A DNA stretch of 64,000 bases from Aurantimonas coralicida DSM 14790 (GTDB taxonomy: Bacteria > Pseudomonadota > Alphaproteobacteria > Rhizobiales > Rhizobiaceae), in contig NZ_ATXK01000002.1 in NCBI RefSeq assembly GCF_000421645.1, positions 496,001 to 560,000 on the forward strand, read 5' to 3'. The notes under the pieces are model-generated. The model had not been told where the DNA came from. It was given only the letters and a program-made list of their open reading frames with translations, and searched no databases. The position numbers were made by a program, and so were the translations under genes. Shown here piece after piece: positions 1 to 9,331 of the stretch; the first letter of the stretch is position 1; every line of letters starts with the position of its first letter.

Positions 1-601
1 CGATGCCGAGCGCGAGAAGCGCCGGACATCGATGGGCGAGCCCTACCGCACGCTGCTAGGTCATTTCCGCCACGAGGTCGGCCACTGGTACTGGGACCGG
101 CTGGTCCGCGACGGCGGTGCGCTGGACGCCTGCCGGGCGATCTTCGGCGACGACACGGTGGATTACGGCGACGCGCTGCAGACCCACTACGCCAACGGCC
201 CGAAGCCGAACTGGCAGGACGAATATGTCTCGTCCTATGCCGGTGCCCATGCCTGGGAAGATTTCGCCGAGACCTGGGCGCATTACTTCCACATTGTCGA
301 TACGCTGGAGACCGGCCGCAGCTGGGGCGTCATCGTCAATCCGCGGGTCGACGAGGCCGGGCTCCTCAGCACCCGGATCGATTTCGACGTCTTCGCGGAA
401 GGTGTCACGACGCAGGAAATCGCCGGGGCGTGGCTGCCGCTGTCGGCGGCACTGAACTCGTTCAACCGCTCGATGGGGCATCAGGATCTCTATCCCTTCG
501 TGCTCTCCGAAACGGTGATCGGCAAGCTCGGCTTCATCCACGATCTGGTCCATGGCCGGATCGGCAACGCGACGGGCAAGGCCGGCGCGCACCGCGGCTG
601 A
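1..601 (+). CDS. Putative zinc-binding metallopeptidase (5' partial)
   Basis: Only the C-terminal part is present. The frame is open from base 2, and the first ATG (base 32) lies inside a conserved block, so the true start is upstream of the window. The visible 199 residues carry an HEVGH zinc-binding motif at visible residues 24-28. About 60 residues later comes WEDFAETWAHYFH, whose glutamate would be the third metal ligand. This pattern fits the uncharacterised 'putative zinc-binding metallo-peptidase' family (PF15887 by memory), whose members are about 350 residues long. No signal or membrane segment is visible in this part. The gene ends 197 bases before treZ and is probably a separate unit. 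The substrate is unknown. Confidence 0.8.
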   Translation, partial: DAEREKRRTSMGEPYRTLLGHFRHEVGHWYWDRLVRDGGALDACRAIFGDDTVDYGDALQTHYANGPKPNWQDEYVSSYAGAHAWEDFAETWAHYFHIVDTLETGRSWGVIVNPRVDEAGLLSTRIDFDVFAEGVTTQEIAGAWLPLSAALNSFNRSMGHQDLYPFVLSETVIGKLGFIHDLVHGRIGNATGKAGAHRG

Positions 602-798
602 CGAGCAGGTCGCGACCATCGAAATTACCGGGCGCGGACCGGTCCGGCGGTGGCACAAATGCCATTCGCGTGAGTTAGGCTGATGCGGGCCGGAGACGGA
701 AGCAGCGTTGGTCGGCAAGGCGGTCGCAGCGACACGACCAGCCACCGCGTGCAGCGCGGCCGGACCGCATCGGCCCATGGAATTGACGGGACAGGCAT

Positions 799-2679
799 AT
801 GACAGGCGGCAATCGTTTCTCCTTCGACACGTCCTGGGGCACACGGCACGGGGATGACGGGACCGTCTTCCGGCTCTGGGCGCCCGGCGCCGGACATGTC
901 GATCTCGTCATTGGACGCCAAGGCGGTGAGAACGACTTCCTTGCAATGGAGAAGGACGCCGCCGGCTGGTGGCGGGTCACGACCGATCAGGTTGCCGTCG
1001 GTGGCGGCTACGGTTTCCGCGTCGATGACGGCATAGTCGTTCCCGACCCCGCGGCGCGCGCCCAGATGGGCGACGTGCACGGCCTGTCGAAACTGGTCGA
1101 TCCACGATCCTATGCCTGGAAGACTGCCGACTGGGCCGGCCGGCCCTGGGAAGAGGTGGTCTTCTACGAACTCCACACCGGCACCTTCACCGAGGCCGGC
1201 ACCTTCGAGGCGATGATCGAGCGGCTCGACTATCTGCGGGACCTCGGGATCACCGCGGTCGAGCTGATGCCCGTCGCCCAGTTCGGCGGCCGCCGCGGCT
1301 GGGGCTATGACGGCGTGCTGCTCTACTGCCCGCACGAGGTCTATGGCGGCGTCGACGGTCTCAAGCGGCTGGTCGACGCGGCGCATGAGCGCGGCCTGAT
1401 GGTCTTCCTCGACGTCGTCTACAACCATTTCGGACCCGACGGGAACTACATCGGCTCCTATGCGCCGGAGTTCTTCCACGAGGAGATCCACACCCCCTGG
1501 GGCGCGGCGATCGCCTATGACGAAGCGCCGGTGCGCGAGTTCATGATCGACAATGCGCTCTACTGGCTCGAGGAATACCGGATCGACGGCCTGCGCCTCG
1601 ACGCGATCGACTCAATCAAGGACACCACCGACACCCCGCTGGTGAAGGAACTGGCCGCGCGGGTCCGGGCGGCCTTTCCCGATCGCCACGTGCATCTGAC
1701 CACAGAGGACGACCGCAACATCACCTGGCATGTCGCCCGCGACGAGGCCGGGCAGCCGGCGCTGGTCTCGGGCGAATGGAACGACGATTTCCATCATTGC
1801 GCCCATGTCATCGCGACCCATGAATACGACAATTACTACGCCGACTATGTCGGCCACAGCGTCGAGCAGATGGCCAAGTGCCTGGCCACCGGCTTCGTCT
1901 TCCAGGGCGAGTATTCCGAGCATCGCGGCCACGAGGTGGGCGAGAATTCGGCGCATCTGCCACCGACGGCCTTTGTCAATTTCGTCCAGAACCACGACCA
2001 GATCGGCAATCGCGCCTTCGGCGACCGGCTGACGGATCTCGGCTCGCGCCGCGCGGTCGAATGCCTGCAGACCATCCTGCTTCTGTCGCCGCAGATCCCG
2101 CTGATGTTCATGGGCGAGGAGTTCGGCGACACCCATCCGTTCAGCTTCTTCACCGATTTCGACGGCGAACTCGGCACCGCGGTGCGCGAGGGCCGGCGCA
2201 ACGAATTCGCCAAGTTCGGGGCGTTCCAGGACGAGGAAGCGCGGCAGCTGATCCCCGATCCGAACGAGGAAAGCACCTTCCACAATTCGCGGGTCGATTG
2301 GACCATGCCCGAGCGCCCGACCTATCGGCGCCGGCTGGAGCTGACGCGGCAATTGCTGGCCAAGCGCCAGTCCGCGATCGTCCCGCTTTTGAAGGGCATT
2401 GGCGGTAATGGCGGTACGTGGTTCGCGTCGGACGCGTCCAAGGCCTTCGTCGTGGCCTGGGAACTGGCCGGCGGGACGGTGCTGCACCTCTTCGCCAATC
2501 TCGACGACGAGCCGTGGCCGATCCCCGACACGGTCGCCAAGAGCGATCTGACCTGCGGGACGCTGGTGCACGCCTATCCGAAGGGCGCCGACGAGCAGCT
2601 GAAGAGCGGCATTCTGCCGGGTACCTCCGTGGTGTTCCGCCTCGAAAACCAGAACCTGATCGCGGGGCCGGTCTCTTGA
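799..2679 (+). CDS. treZ: Malto-oligosyltrehalose trehalohydrolase
   Basis: Cytosolic GH13 enzyme that releases trehalose from maltooligosyl-trehalose made by TreY. It has 626 residues, slightly long for a family of about 580-600. It starts with an early-set/CBM48-like N-terminal domain (about 20-100). The GH13 barrel follows, with DVVYNH at 205-210, GLRLDAID at 264-271 (nucleophile Asp268), the acid/base Glu303 in TTEDD and NHD at 398-400. The ATG at 799 is the first codon before the conserved N-terminal domain. The stop overlaps the TTG start of malQ by three bases, implying translational coupling. It is the first gene of a treZ-malQ-treY run, and identification is firm. Confidence 0.95.
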   Translation: MTGGNRFSFDTSWGTRHGDDGTVFRLWAPGAGHVDLVIGRQGGENDFLAMEKDAAGWWRVTTDQVAVGGGYGFRVDDGIVVPDPAARAQMGDVHGLSKLVDPRSYAWKTADWAGRPWEEVVFYELHTGTFTEAGTFEAMIERLDYLRDLGITAVELMPVAQFGGRRGWGYDGVLLYCPHEVYGGVDGLKRLVDAAHERGLMVFLDVVYNHFGPDGNYIGSYAPEFFHEEIHTPWGAAIAYDEAPVREFMIDNALYWLEEYRIDGLRLDAIDSIKDTTDTPLVKELAARVRAAFPDRHVHLTTEDDRNITWHVARDEAGQPALVSGEWNDDFHHCAHVIATHEYDNYYADYVGHSVEQMAKCLATGFVFQGEYSEHRGHEVGENSAHLPPTAFVNFVQNHDQIGNRAFGDRLTDLGSRRAVECLQTILLLSPQIPLMFMGEEFGDTHPFSFFTDFDGELGTAVREGRRNEFAKFGAFQDEEARQLIPDPNEESTFHNSRVDWTMPERPTYRRRLELTRQLLAKRQSAIVPLLKGIGGNGGTWFASDASKAFVVAWELAGGTVLHLFANLDDEPWPIPDTVAKSDLTCGTLVHAYPKGADEQLKSGILPGTSVVFRLENQNLIAGPVS

Positions 2680-4532
2680 GCCGCGCCCTGCAGGACCTCG
2701 CGGAAAGCCACGGCATCCAGGTCGAATACACGTCCGAGATGGGCGAGCCGGTCCGCATTTCCGATGCGGCGGTGCACAGCCTGCTGGGGGCGCTCGGCGT
2801 CGATCCGGACACCGGCGCGAAGGGCAGCTTTGCCGAAGCCCATCACACCCCCGAACGCGCCTGCGCGCTGCCGGCAACGGTGAAGGGGCAGCGTCGCTGG
2901 GGCGTTGCCTGCCAGCTCTACGGCCTGCGCTCGGCGCGCAATCTCGGCCTTGGCGACTTCACCGATCTCTCCGATCTGGCGGTGACCGCGGCACGCGAGG
3001 GCGCCTCCTTCGTCGGCGTCAATCCGCTGCATGCCCTGTTCATGGCCGATGCCGGCCGCTTCAGCCCCTATTCGCCCTCGACCCGCAGTTTCCTCAATCC
3101 GCTCTACATCGCCATCGATCGCCTCGACGGCGGCGACGGGGTGGTGGCCGCATTGCGCCGGGAAAGCCCGGAATTGTTCGATGCGCTCGACGGCGACCTC
3201 GTCGATTATCCGGCCGTCGGCCGGGTGAAGCGGCAGGCGCTGGAGCGGGTCTTTGCAGCGAACCGCGCCGACATCGAGGCCTCCGAAGCCTTCGCCCGGT
3301 TCCGGGCGGCCGGCGGCGAGGCGCTGGCGGGTTTCGCCCTGTTCGAGGCGATCTCGGAAGCGCAGGTGGCCGATGGCGGCCATGCGGGCTGGCACAACTG
3401 GCCGCAGGAACTGCAGGACCGCACGAGCCCGGCGGTTGCTGAATTCGCCGCCGCCCATGCCGACCGGCTGACCTTCCATGCGTGGCTGCAGTTCACCGCC
3501 GAAGCGCAGCTGGCGGCGGCACAGGCGACGGCCCGGTCCGCCGGCATGACGATCGGTCTCTATCTCGATCTCGCCGTCGGCGTTGCGCCAGACGGCGCCG
3601 AGACCTGGAGCGATCCGTCGCTGACGGTCAATGCGGCCCGGGTCGGTTCGCCGCCGGACATGTTCAACAGCCAGGGCCAGGACTGGGGCCTCGCGCCGCT
3701 GTCGCCCAAGGTGCTGGCCGAGCGCGACTACCGGCCGCTGCGCGCCTCCTTCGAGGCGCTGACCCGCCATGCCGGCGCCGTTCGCATCGATCACGCCATG
3801 GGTCTGGCGCGGCTGTGGTGGATCCCGCAGGATGCCGGCTCCTCGGGCGGCGGCTATGTCCGCTATCCGCTCGGCGCCATGGTCGACGCCGTGGCCGAAG
3901 CGTCCGAGGCCAATGAATGCCTGGTCATCGGCGAGGATCTGGGCACGGTTCCGGAAGGCTTTCGCGGCACGATGGAGGACGCCAACATCCTGTCCTACCG
4001 CGTGCTCTATTTCGAGCGGCAGGACGACCGTTTCGTGGAGCCCCAGGACTATCCCGAACTGGCACTGGCCTGCGTCTCCACCCACGATCTGGCGACGCTC
4101 GCCGGTTGGTGGACCGGCGCCGACGTGCAGCTGCGCGCCGAGGCCGGCACCCAGGACGAGGCCGCGACCGAGCGCGATCTCGCCGCGCGCCGCCATGATC
4201 GCGTGGCATTGCTGGCGGCGCTCGCCAAGGCGAAGCTGCTGCCGAAGGACATGGAGGCGCTGACCCTTGCGGGCGGTGCCGATCTGCCCGAGGCGCTGCC
4301 GGCGGAGATCGCCGTCGCCGTCCATCGCTATGTCGCGCGCACGCCGTCGCTGCTCCTGACCGTGCAGCTCGAGGACATGGTGGGGCAGGAGCGCCAGCCG
4401 AACCTGCCCGGCACCACCGACCAGTATCCCAATTGGCGCATCCGATCCGACGTGCCCCTCGAGGGGCTGATCGACCACGAACGCTTCCGGGCCATGGCCA
4501 GAGCCATGCGCGAAGAAAGGCCGAACGCATAA
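2676..4532 (+). CDS. malQ: 4-alpha-glucanotransferase (amylomaltase)
   Basis: GH77 disproportionating enzyme that moves 1,4-glucan segments between maltodextrins, which keeps TreY supplied with chains of suitable length. I place the start at TTG 2676, which overlaps the treZ stop (TTGA), because residues from there align with the MalQ N-terminus; the frame upstream is only a shadow of treZ. This gives 618 residues. Visible motifs are SPYSPSTRSFLNPLYI near 130, VRIDH near 370 (nucleophile Asp) and VIGEDLGTVP near 418 (acid/base Glu). The stop overlaps the ATG of treY (TAATG). MalQ between treZ and treY, with no treX nearby, suggests that linear maltodextrins are the input. Confidence 0.95.
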   Translation: MSRALQDLAESHGIQVEYTSEMGEPVRISDAAVHSLLGALGVDPDTGAKGSFAEAHHTPERACALPATVKGQRRWGVACQLYGLRSARNLGLGDFTDLSDLAVTAAREGASFVGVNPLHALFMADAGRFSPYSPSTRSFLNPLYIAIDRLDGGDGVVAALRRESPELFDALDGDLVDYPAVGRVKRQALERVFAANRADIEASEAFARFRAAGGEALAGFALFEAISEAQVADGGHAGWHNWPQELQDRTSPAVAEFAAAHADRLTFHAWLQFTAEAQLAAAQATARSAGMTIGLYLDLAVGVAPDGAETWSDPSLTVNAARVGSPPDMFNSQGQDWGLAPLSPKVLAERDYRPLRASFEALTRHAGAVRIDHAMGLARLWWIPQDAGSSGGGYVRYPLGAMVDAVAEASEANECLVIGEDLGTVPEGFRGTMEDANILSYRVLYFERQDDRFVEPQDYPELALACVSTHDLATLAGWWTGADVQLRAEAGTQDEAATERDLAARRHDRVALLAALAKAKLLPKDMEALTLAGGADLPEALPAEIAVAVHRYVARTPSLLLTVQLEDMVGQERQPNLPGTTDQYPNWRIRSDVPLEGLIDHERFRAMARAMREERPNA

Positions 4533-7240
4533 TGAGCCGCCAACTCGTCGCCACCTATCGCCTGCAGTTTCGCGAGGGCACCGATTTCGCGGTCGCCGCA
4601 GATCTCGCCGCCTATGTCGGCAAGCTGGGCGCCAGCCATCTCTACGCCTCGCCGATCTTCGCCGCCTCGCCGGGCTCCACCCATGGCTACGACGTCACCG
4701 ACTACAATTCCTTCGAGGAGGATCTGGGCGGAGTCGCCGGCTTCACCAAGATGAGCGACGCGCTGGTGAAGGCCGATCTCGGCCTGATCCTCGACTTCGT
4801 GCCGAACCACATGGGCGTCTCGCCAACCAACCACTGGTGGGAGGACGTGCTGCGCTGGGGCCGCGAAAGCCGCTATGCCGGCACCTTCGACATCTCCTGG
4901 GAAGCCGAGAAGATCCTCGTGCCGGTGCTGGCCAAGCCCTATGGCGAGGCCCTGGCCGACGGCGACCTGTCCGTCGTCTTCGACGAGCCGACGTCGAGCC
5001 TGCGCTTCGACGCCTCCGGCTACGGCCTGCCGATCGATCCGCGCACCTATGGCCACATCTTCGGCCTGATGGATCATCCGGACAAGGACCGGCTGATCCG
5101 CCGCTTCGCGGTTTCGACGCCGACCGAGGCCGACGAGATGACCGAGCGGTTCCACGAGCATCTGGCCGATCCGGCCTTCCGCTCGGCGCTGGACAAGGCG
5201 TTGGCGACGATCCGGGGCGATGAGGCTGCGCTGCACGATCTGCACGAGGCGCAGGCCTGGCGGCTCGCCTGGTGGCGTACGGCCCGCGAGAAGCTGACCT
5301 ATCGGCGGTTCTTCGAGATCGCCGACCTGATCGGCGTGCGCCAGGAATCGCGCCGGGTCTTCCGCGAATCCCACCAGATGATCATGCGGCTGGCGCGCGA
5401 ACGGCGGCTCGACGGTATCCGCATCGACCATGTCGACGGCCTCGCCGATCCGAAGGGCTATCTGGAGGATCTGCGCCAGGCGTTTCATTCGGTCCGCCGC
5501 TCGCCCTCGATCCATGTCGAGAAGATCCTGACCGGCGACGAGCGCCTGCGGACGTCCTGGGAGATCGCCGGCACGACCGGCTACGAATTCATCACCGCCC
5601 TGTCGGGGCTTTACGTCGACGCCGCCCGCGAGGCGCCGATGACCGACGCCTATCACGACTTCCTCGGCGAGGAGGAAGACCTGCGGGCCATGATCACCCG
5701 GCAGAAGCGGGCGATCTTCCAGCGCAACCTGGCCGGTGAACTGTCCTATCTGACGGGCCTGGCCCTGTCGGTGGCGGGGCGCGGCCTTGCGACCCGCGAT
5801 CTGGGCGCCGACACCATGGCCCGCGCCATCGTCGAGGTGGCGACGGCGCTGCCGGTCTATCGCACCTATGTCTCGGTCGACGGCGTGCCGCGCCGCGATA
5901 TCGCGATCATCGACGACGCCGTCGATCTGGCCATGACTGGTCGCGAGGTCGAGGCGGACGAGCCGATCCAGTTCATCGGCCGGCTCCTGAAGCTCGATTT
6001 CGAGGACGGCGCCGACGTCGCCGGCGCCCTCGACTTCACCCGCCGCCTGCAGCAGACCACCGGCGCGGTGATGGCCAAGGCCGTCGAGGACACGGTCTTC
6101 TACCGCTACAACCGGCTGATCGCGCTGAACGAGGTGGGCGGCGAGCCGGATCATTACGGCGCCGATGTCGATCTCTTCCACGAGGCAATGCAGATCCGGG
6201 TCGAGGATCAGCCGGAAGGCATGCTGGCGACCTCGACCCACGACACCAAGCGCGGCGAGGACGCCCGGGCGCGGCTCTATACCCTCTCGGAAGCGCCGGA
6301 GCACTGGCAGTCGCTGGTTCGCGGATATGCCGAGCAGCTCGCGCCGTTCCGCCATTCCATCGACGGCGGCCAGAGGGAAGCCCCCGAGCCGGCGACGGAA
6401 TGGGGTCTCTACCAGTCGCTGCTCGGCGTCCTGCCGACCGATTTCGACCCGGCCGACACCGAAGCCTGCGCCGCGATCGCCGAACGCCTGGCCGCCTATG
6501 CCGAGAAGGCGGTGCGCGAGGCCAAGCGCTGGACCAGCTGGACCTCGCCGGCTGAAGCCTACGAAGCCGGCGTGCAGGACTTCGTCCATGCGCTGCTCGA
6601 CCCGAAGAAGACCGGCGATTTCCTTTCCGGTTTCTGGGCAGCGGCGCAGCCCTTCGTGGCTGCCGGTGCGCTGAACTCGCTGTCCCAGACGGCGATCAAG
6701 ATGGCAGCGCCCGGCGTGCCCGACATCTACCAGGGCACCGAGTTCTACGATTTCTCCCTGGTCGATCCGGACAACCGGCGGACCGTCGACTTCGCGTCGA
6801 TCTCCGCCGCGCTGGCCGAAGCGGGCGATCCGGCGGACGCGCTGGCCGACTGGCGCAGCGGCCATCTGAAGGCGATGATCGTCGCGCGCGGACTGGCGAT
6901 GCGCCAGCGTGCGCCGGCGCTGTTCACCTCGGGGGCCTATGTGCCGCTGGCCGTCGAGGGCACGATGGCGGCGCATGTCGTCGCCTTTGCCCGCACCGAC
7001 GAGGCCGGACACGCCGCGATCACCATCGCGCCGCGGCTCTGCCTGACCCTGCTCGACGGGCGCGAGGCGATCGACGTGCCGGCCGAGCGCTGGCAGGAGA
7101 CGTCGATCCGCCTGCCGGAGGGGCTCGCCGGACGCACCTATCGCGACGTGGTCACCGGGCAGGAGCATGAACTGCCCGCCGACCTCTCCCTGGCGACGGT
7201 GCTGGCTCAGCTTCCCTTCGCGCTGCTCGAGGCCATCTGA
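4532..7240 (+). CDS. treY: Maltooligosyl trehalose synthase
   Basis: GH13 enzyme that isomerises the reducing-end alpha-1,4 bond of maltodextrins to alpha,alpha-1,1, giving the substrate of TreZ. I choose ATG 4532, which overlaps the malQ stop by one base, over the upstream in-frame extension because MSRQLVATYRLQF is the typical TreY N-terminus. It has 902 residues, normal for the family (about 700-950). Motifs are LDFVPNHMG near 87-95, GIRIDHVDGLADP near 300 (nucleophile Asp) and VEKIL near 330 (acid/base Glu), with NRLIALNEVGG further on. It is the last gene of the glucan-to-trehalose unit; thuA follows after 81 bases. Confidence 0.95.
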   Translation: MSRQLVATYRLQFREGTDFAVAADLAAYVGKLGASHLYASPIFAASPGSTHGYDVTDYNSFEEDLGGVAGFTKMSDALVKADLGLILDFVPNHMGVSPTNHWWEDVLRWGRESRYAGTFDISWEAEKILVPVLAKPYGEALADGDLSVVFDEPTSSLRFDASGYGLPIDPRTYGHIFGLMDHPDKDRLIRRFAVSTPTEADEMTERFHEHLADPAFRSALDKALATIRGDEAALHDLHEAQAWRLAWWRTAREKLTYRRFFEIADLIGVRQESRRVFRESHQMIMRLARERRLDGIRIDHVDGLADPKGYLEDLRQAFHSVRRSPSIHVEKILTGDERLRTSWEIAGTTGYEFITALSGLYVDAAREAPMTDAYHDFLGEEEDLRAMITRQKRAIFQRNLAGELSYLTGLALSVAGRGLATRDLGADTMARAIVEVATALPVYRTYVSVDGVPRRDIAIIDDAVDLAMTGREVEADEPIQFIGRLLKLDFEDGADVAGALDFTRRLQQTTGAVMAKAVEDTVFYRYNRLIALNEVGGEPDHYGADVDLFHEAMQIRVEDQPEGMLATSTHDTKRGEDARARLYTLSEAPEHWQSLVRGYAEQLAPFRHSIDGGQREAPEPATEWGLYQSLLGVLPTDFDPADTEACAAIAERLAAYAEKAVREAKRWTSWTSPAEAYEAGVQDFVHALLDPKKTGDFLSGFWAAAQPFVAAGALNSLSQTAIKMAAPGVPDIYQGTEFYDFSLVDPDNRRTVDFASISAALAEAGDPADALADWRSGHLKAMIVARGLAMRQRAPALFTSGAYVPLAVEGTMAAHVVAFARTDEAGHAAITIAPRLCLTLLDGREAIDVPAERWQETSIRLPEGLAGRTYRDVVTGQEHELPADLSLATVLAQLPFALLEAI

Positions 7241-7321
7241 TCGGCTTGCATCCGGGGCGATGGGAACCTTCGCCCTGGATGCAGGCAAGGCACCCTGCAG
7301 TTGCGCCTATCGGAGACCGTC

Positions 7322-8107
7322 ATGGCAATCCGCACCGTCGTCTGGAACGAGTTCGTCCACGAGCGCGAAGAAGCCGAGGTCCGTGCGATCTATCCGGACG
7401 GCATCCACGAGACGATCGCCGCCGCCTTGCGGCAGGACCCGGAGATCGACGTCTCGACGGCAACAATGGACGCGCCCGAGCACGGCCTGCCGCAGGAACG
7501 GCTCGACAAAACGGACGTGCTCCTCTGGTGGGGGCACAAGGCGCATGGCCAAGTCAGCGACGAGACGGTCGACCGCGTCGCCGAGCGGGTGCATCAGGGC
7601 ATGGGCCTGATCGTCCTGCATTCGGGGCACTTCTCGAAGATATTCAAGCGGCTGATGGGCACGCCCTGCTCGCTGCGCTGGCGCGAGGCGGGCGAGCGCG
7701 AACGGCTGTGGGCGATCAATCGCTCGCATCCGATCGCGCAGGGGCTCGGACCGTCGATCGAGCTGCCCCAGGCGGAGATGTATGGCGAACCGTTCCTGGT
7801 GCCCGAGCCGCTGGAGACGGTGTTCATCTCCTGGTTCGAGGGCGGCGAGGTGTTCCGCTCCGGCCTGACCTACCGGCGCGGGGCGGGCAACATCTTCTAT
7901 TTCAGCCCCGGCCACGAGACCTATCCGATCTATCACGAGCCGGCCGTGCAGACCGTGCTGCGCAACGCGGTGCACTGGGCGTACAACCCGGTTCCGGCCT
8001 GGTCCGACGTGTCGAATGCGCCGAACGTGCCGGTCGACAAGGCACCCGAGCCGATCGAGCAACGCGGCGCCTCGCTCCACAAGGATGGCGAGGCGGGCTT
8101 TCGATGA
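7322..8107 (+). CDS. thuA: ThuA-family trehalose utilisation protein
   Basis: Cytosolic class-I-glutamine-amidotransferase-fold protein of the ThuA family. In Sinorhizobium, ThuA acts with the dehydrogenase ThuB in oxidative trehalose (3-keto-glucoside) catabolism. I choose ATG 7322 ([11 protein letters not shown]) over the TTG at 7301, giving 261 residues. Recognisable blocks are RAIYPDGIH near 25, WWGHKAHG near 70, [20 protein letters not shown] near 97 and [11 protein letters not shown] near 195. The stop overlaps the ATG of the next oxidoreductase (ATGA), so the two are translationally coupled. Whether this copy acts on trehalose or on another ketoglucoside cannot be told from sequence. 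Confidence 0.85.
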   Translation: MAIRTVVWNEFVHEREEAEVRAIYPDGIHETIAAALRQDPEIDVSTATMDAPEHGLPQERLDKTDVLLWWGHKAHGQVSDETVDRVAERVHQGMGLIVLHSGHFSKIFKRLMGTPCSLRWREAGERERLWAINRSHPIAQGLGPSIELPQAEMYGEPFLVPEPLETVFISWFEGGEVFRSGLTYRRGAGNIFYFSPGHETYPIYHEPAVQTVLRNAVHWAYNPVPAWSDVSNAPNVPVDKAPEPIEQRGASLHKDGEAGFR

Positions 8108-9195
8108 CCGGCGGGGCGACCTCGCAGTCTGGGGCCGCGGCGGGTGCGAAGCGCATCCTGATCCTCGGCACCGGCAGCATCGCCCATCGCCATGCCGAGC
8201 ATTTCGGCTCGATCCCCGGCTGCACGGTCGTCGCGGCCTGTGACACCAATGCCGAACGGGCCCGGGCCTTCGCCGCCCTGCACGGCATCCCGCATGCGTT
8301 CGACAATCTCGACGCCGCGCTGGCCTGGGGTGGTTTCGAGGCCGTGGTCAACGCGACGCCGGACCAAATCCACAAGCCGACGACGTTGCAGGTCCTCGAA
8401 CACGGCAAGGCGGTGTTCTGCGAGAAGCCGCTGGCGGTCCATGCGGCCGACGCCTTCGAGATGGTCGCGGCGGCGGAAGCGGCCGGCGTGATCAACATGG
8501 TCAACCTGACCTACCGCAACGCCCATGCCATCCAGATGGCGCGGCGGATGATCGAGGCGGGCGAGATCGGCGACATCCGGCACGTTGCCGCGAGCTATCT
8601 GCAAAGCTGGCTGACGGCGCGCCACTGGGGCGACTGGCGGACCGACGAGCGATGGCTGTGGCGGCTGTCGACGGCCCATGGCTCGGGCGGCGTCCTCGGC
8701 GATATCGGCATCCACATCCTCGACTTCGTCACCTTCGGCACCGGTCTCGACATCGCCGCGCTGGGGGCGCGGCTGAAGACCTTCGACAAGGCCGAGGGCG
8801 GTGCGATCGGCGACTACGGCCTCGACGCCAACGATTCCTGCGCGATGACGGTGGAATTCGACGACGGGGCGCTGGGCGTCGTCCATATGAGCCGCTCGGC
8901 GACCGGCAGGGAGAACGATCTCGACCTGACCATTCACGGCGAAAAGGGCGCCCTGAAGATCTGGTCCAACACGACCGACTCGACGCTGTCCGCCTGTCTC
9001 GGGCCGGATATCGAGACGCAGACCTGGAAGGTGCTCGACTGCCCGCCGACGCCGCGCAACGCAGACCGCTTCGTGCTGGCGCTCCTGTCGGGGGTGAACG
9101 GCCAGCCGGATTTCCGCCACGCGGCGCAGGTGCAGACACTGCTCGACCTCGCCATCCGCTCGGACGCGCAGGGCCGGATGCTGACGGTCGATTGA
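8104..9195 (+). CDS. Gfo/Idh/MocA-family oxidoreductase (ThuB-like)
   Basis: NAD(P)-dependent sugar dehydrogenase of 363 residues. It has a Rossmann domain with [20 protein letters not shown] near residues 18-37, the EKPLAVHA substrate/cofactor loop near 105, and a C-terminal GFO_IDH_MocA alpha/beta domain with [11 protein letters not shown] and a [16 protein letters not shown] stretch. ATG 8104 overlaps the thuA stop. By position and family it may be the ThuB-like partner that oxidises a disaccharide or glucoside to its 3-keto form for the ThuA-type protein. That role is inferred; Gfo/Idh specificities are too varied to assign. A weak A/T-flanked hairpin follows at about 9197-9221. Confidence 0.8.
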   Translation: MTGGATSQSGAAAGAKRILILGTGSIAHRHAEHFGSIPGCTVVAACDTNAERARAFAALHGIPHAFDNLDAALAWGGFEAVVNATPDQIHKPTTLQVLEHGKAVFCEKPLAVHAADAFEMVAAAEAAGVINMVNLTYRNAHAIQMARRMIEAGEIGDIRHVAASYLQSWLTARHWGDWRTDERWLWRLSTAHGSGGVLGDIGIHILDFVTFGTGLDIAALGARLKTFDKAEGGAIGDYGLDANDSCAMTVEFDDGALGVVHMSRSATGRENDLDLTIHGEKGALKIWSNTTDSTLSACLGPDIETQTWKVLDCPPTPRNADRFVLALLSGVNGQPDFRHAAQVQTLLDLAIRSDAQGRMLTVD

Positions 9196-9331
9196 GCAAA
9201 AGGCGCGGCGAATCGCTTTTTCGGGGGCGTATCCAGTCCCGGTTAAGGATTTGCCCGGTAAGCTGCCGCCCATGTGCCGCCTTCCGCGGCCGTAGTGTCA
9301 CGTGCGGTCCGCACGGCCAGGAAACGCCGGC

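Noticed and set aside
4328-7288. 986-codon minus-strand frame opposite treY
   Set aside because: Shadow of treY; no recognisable domain.
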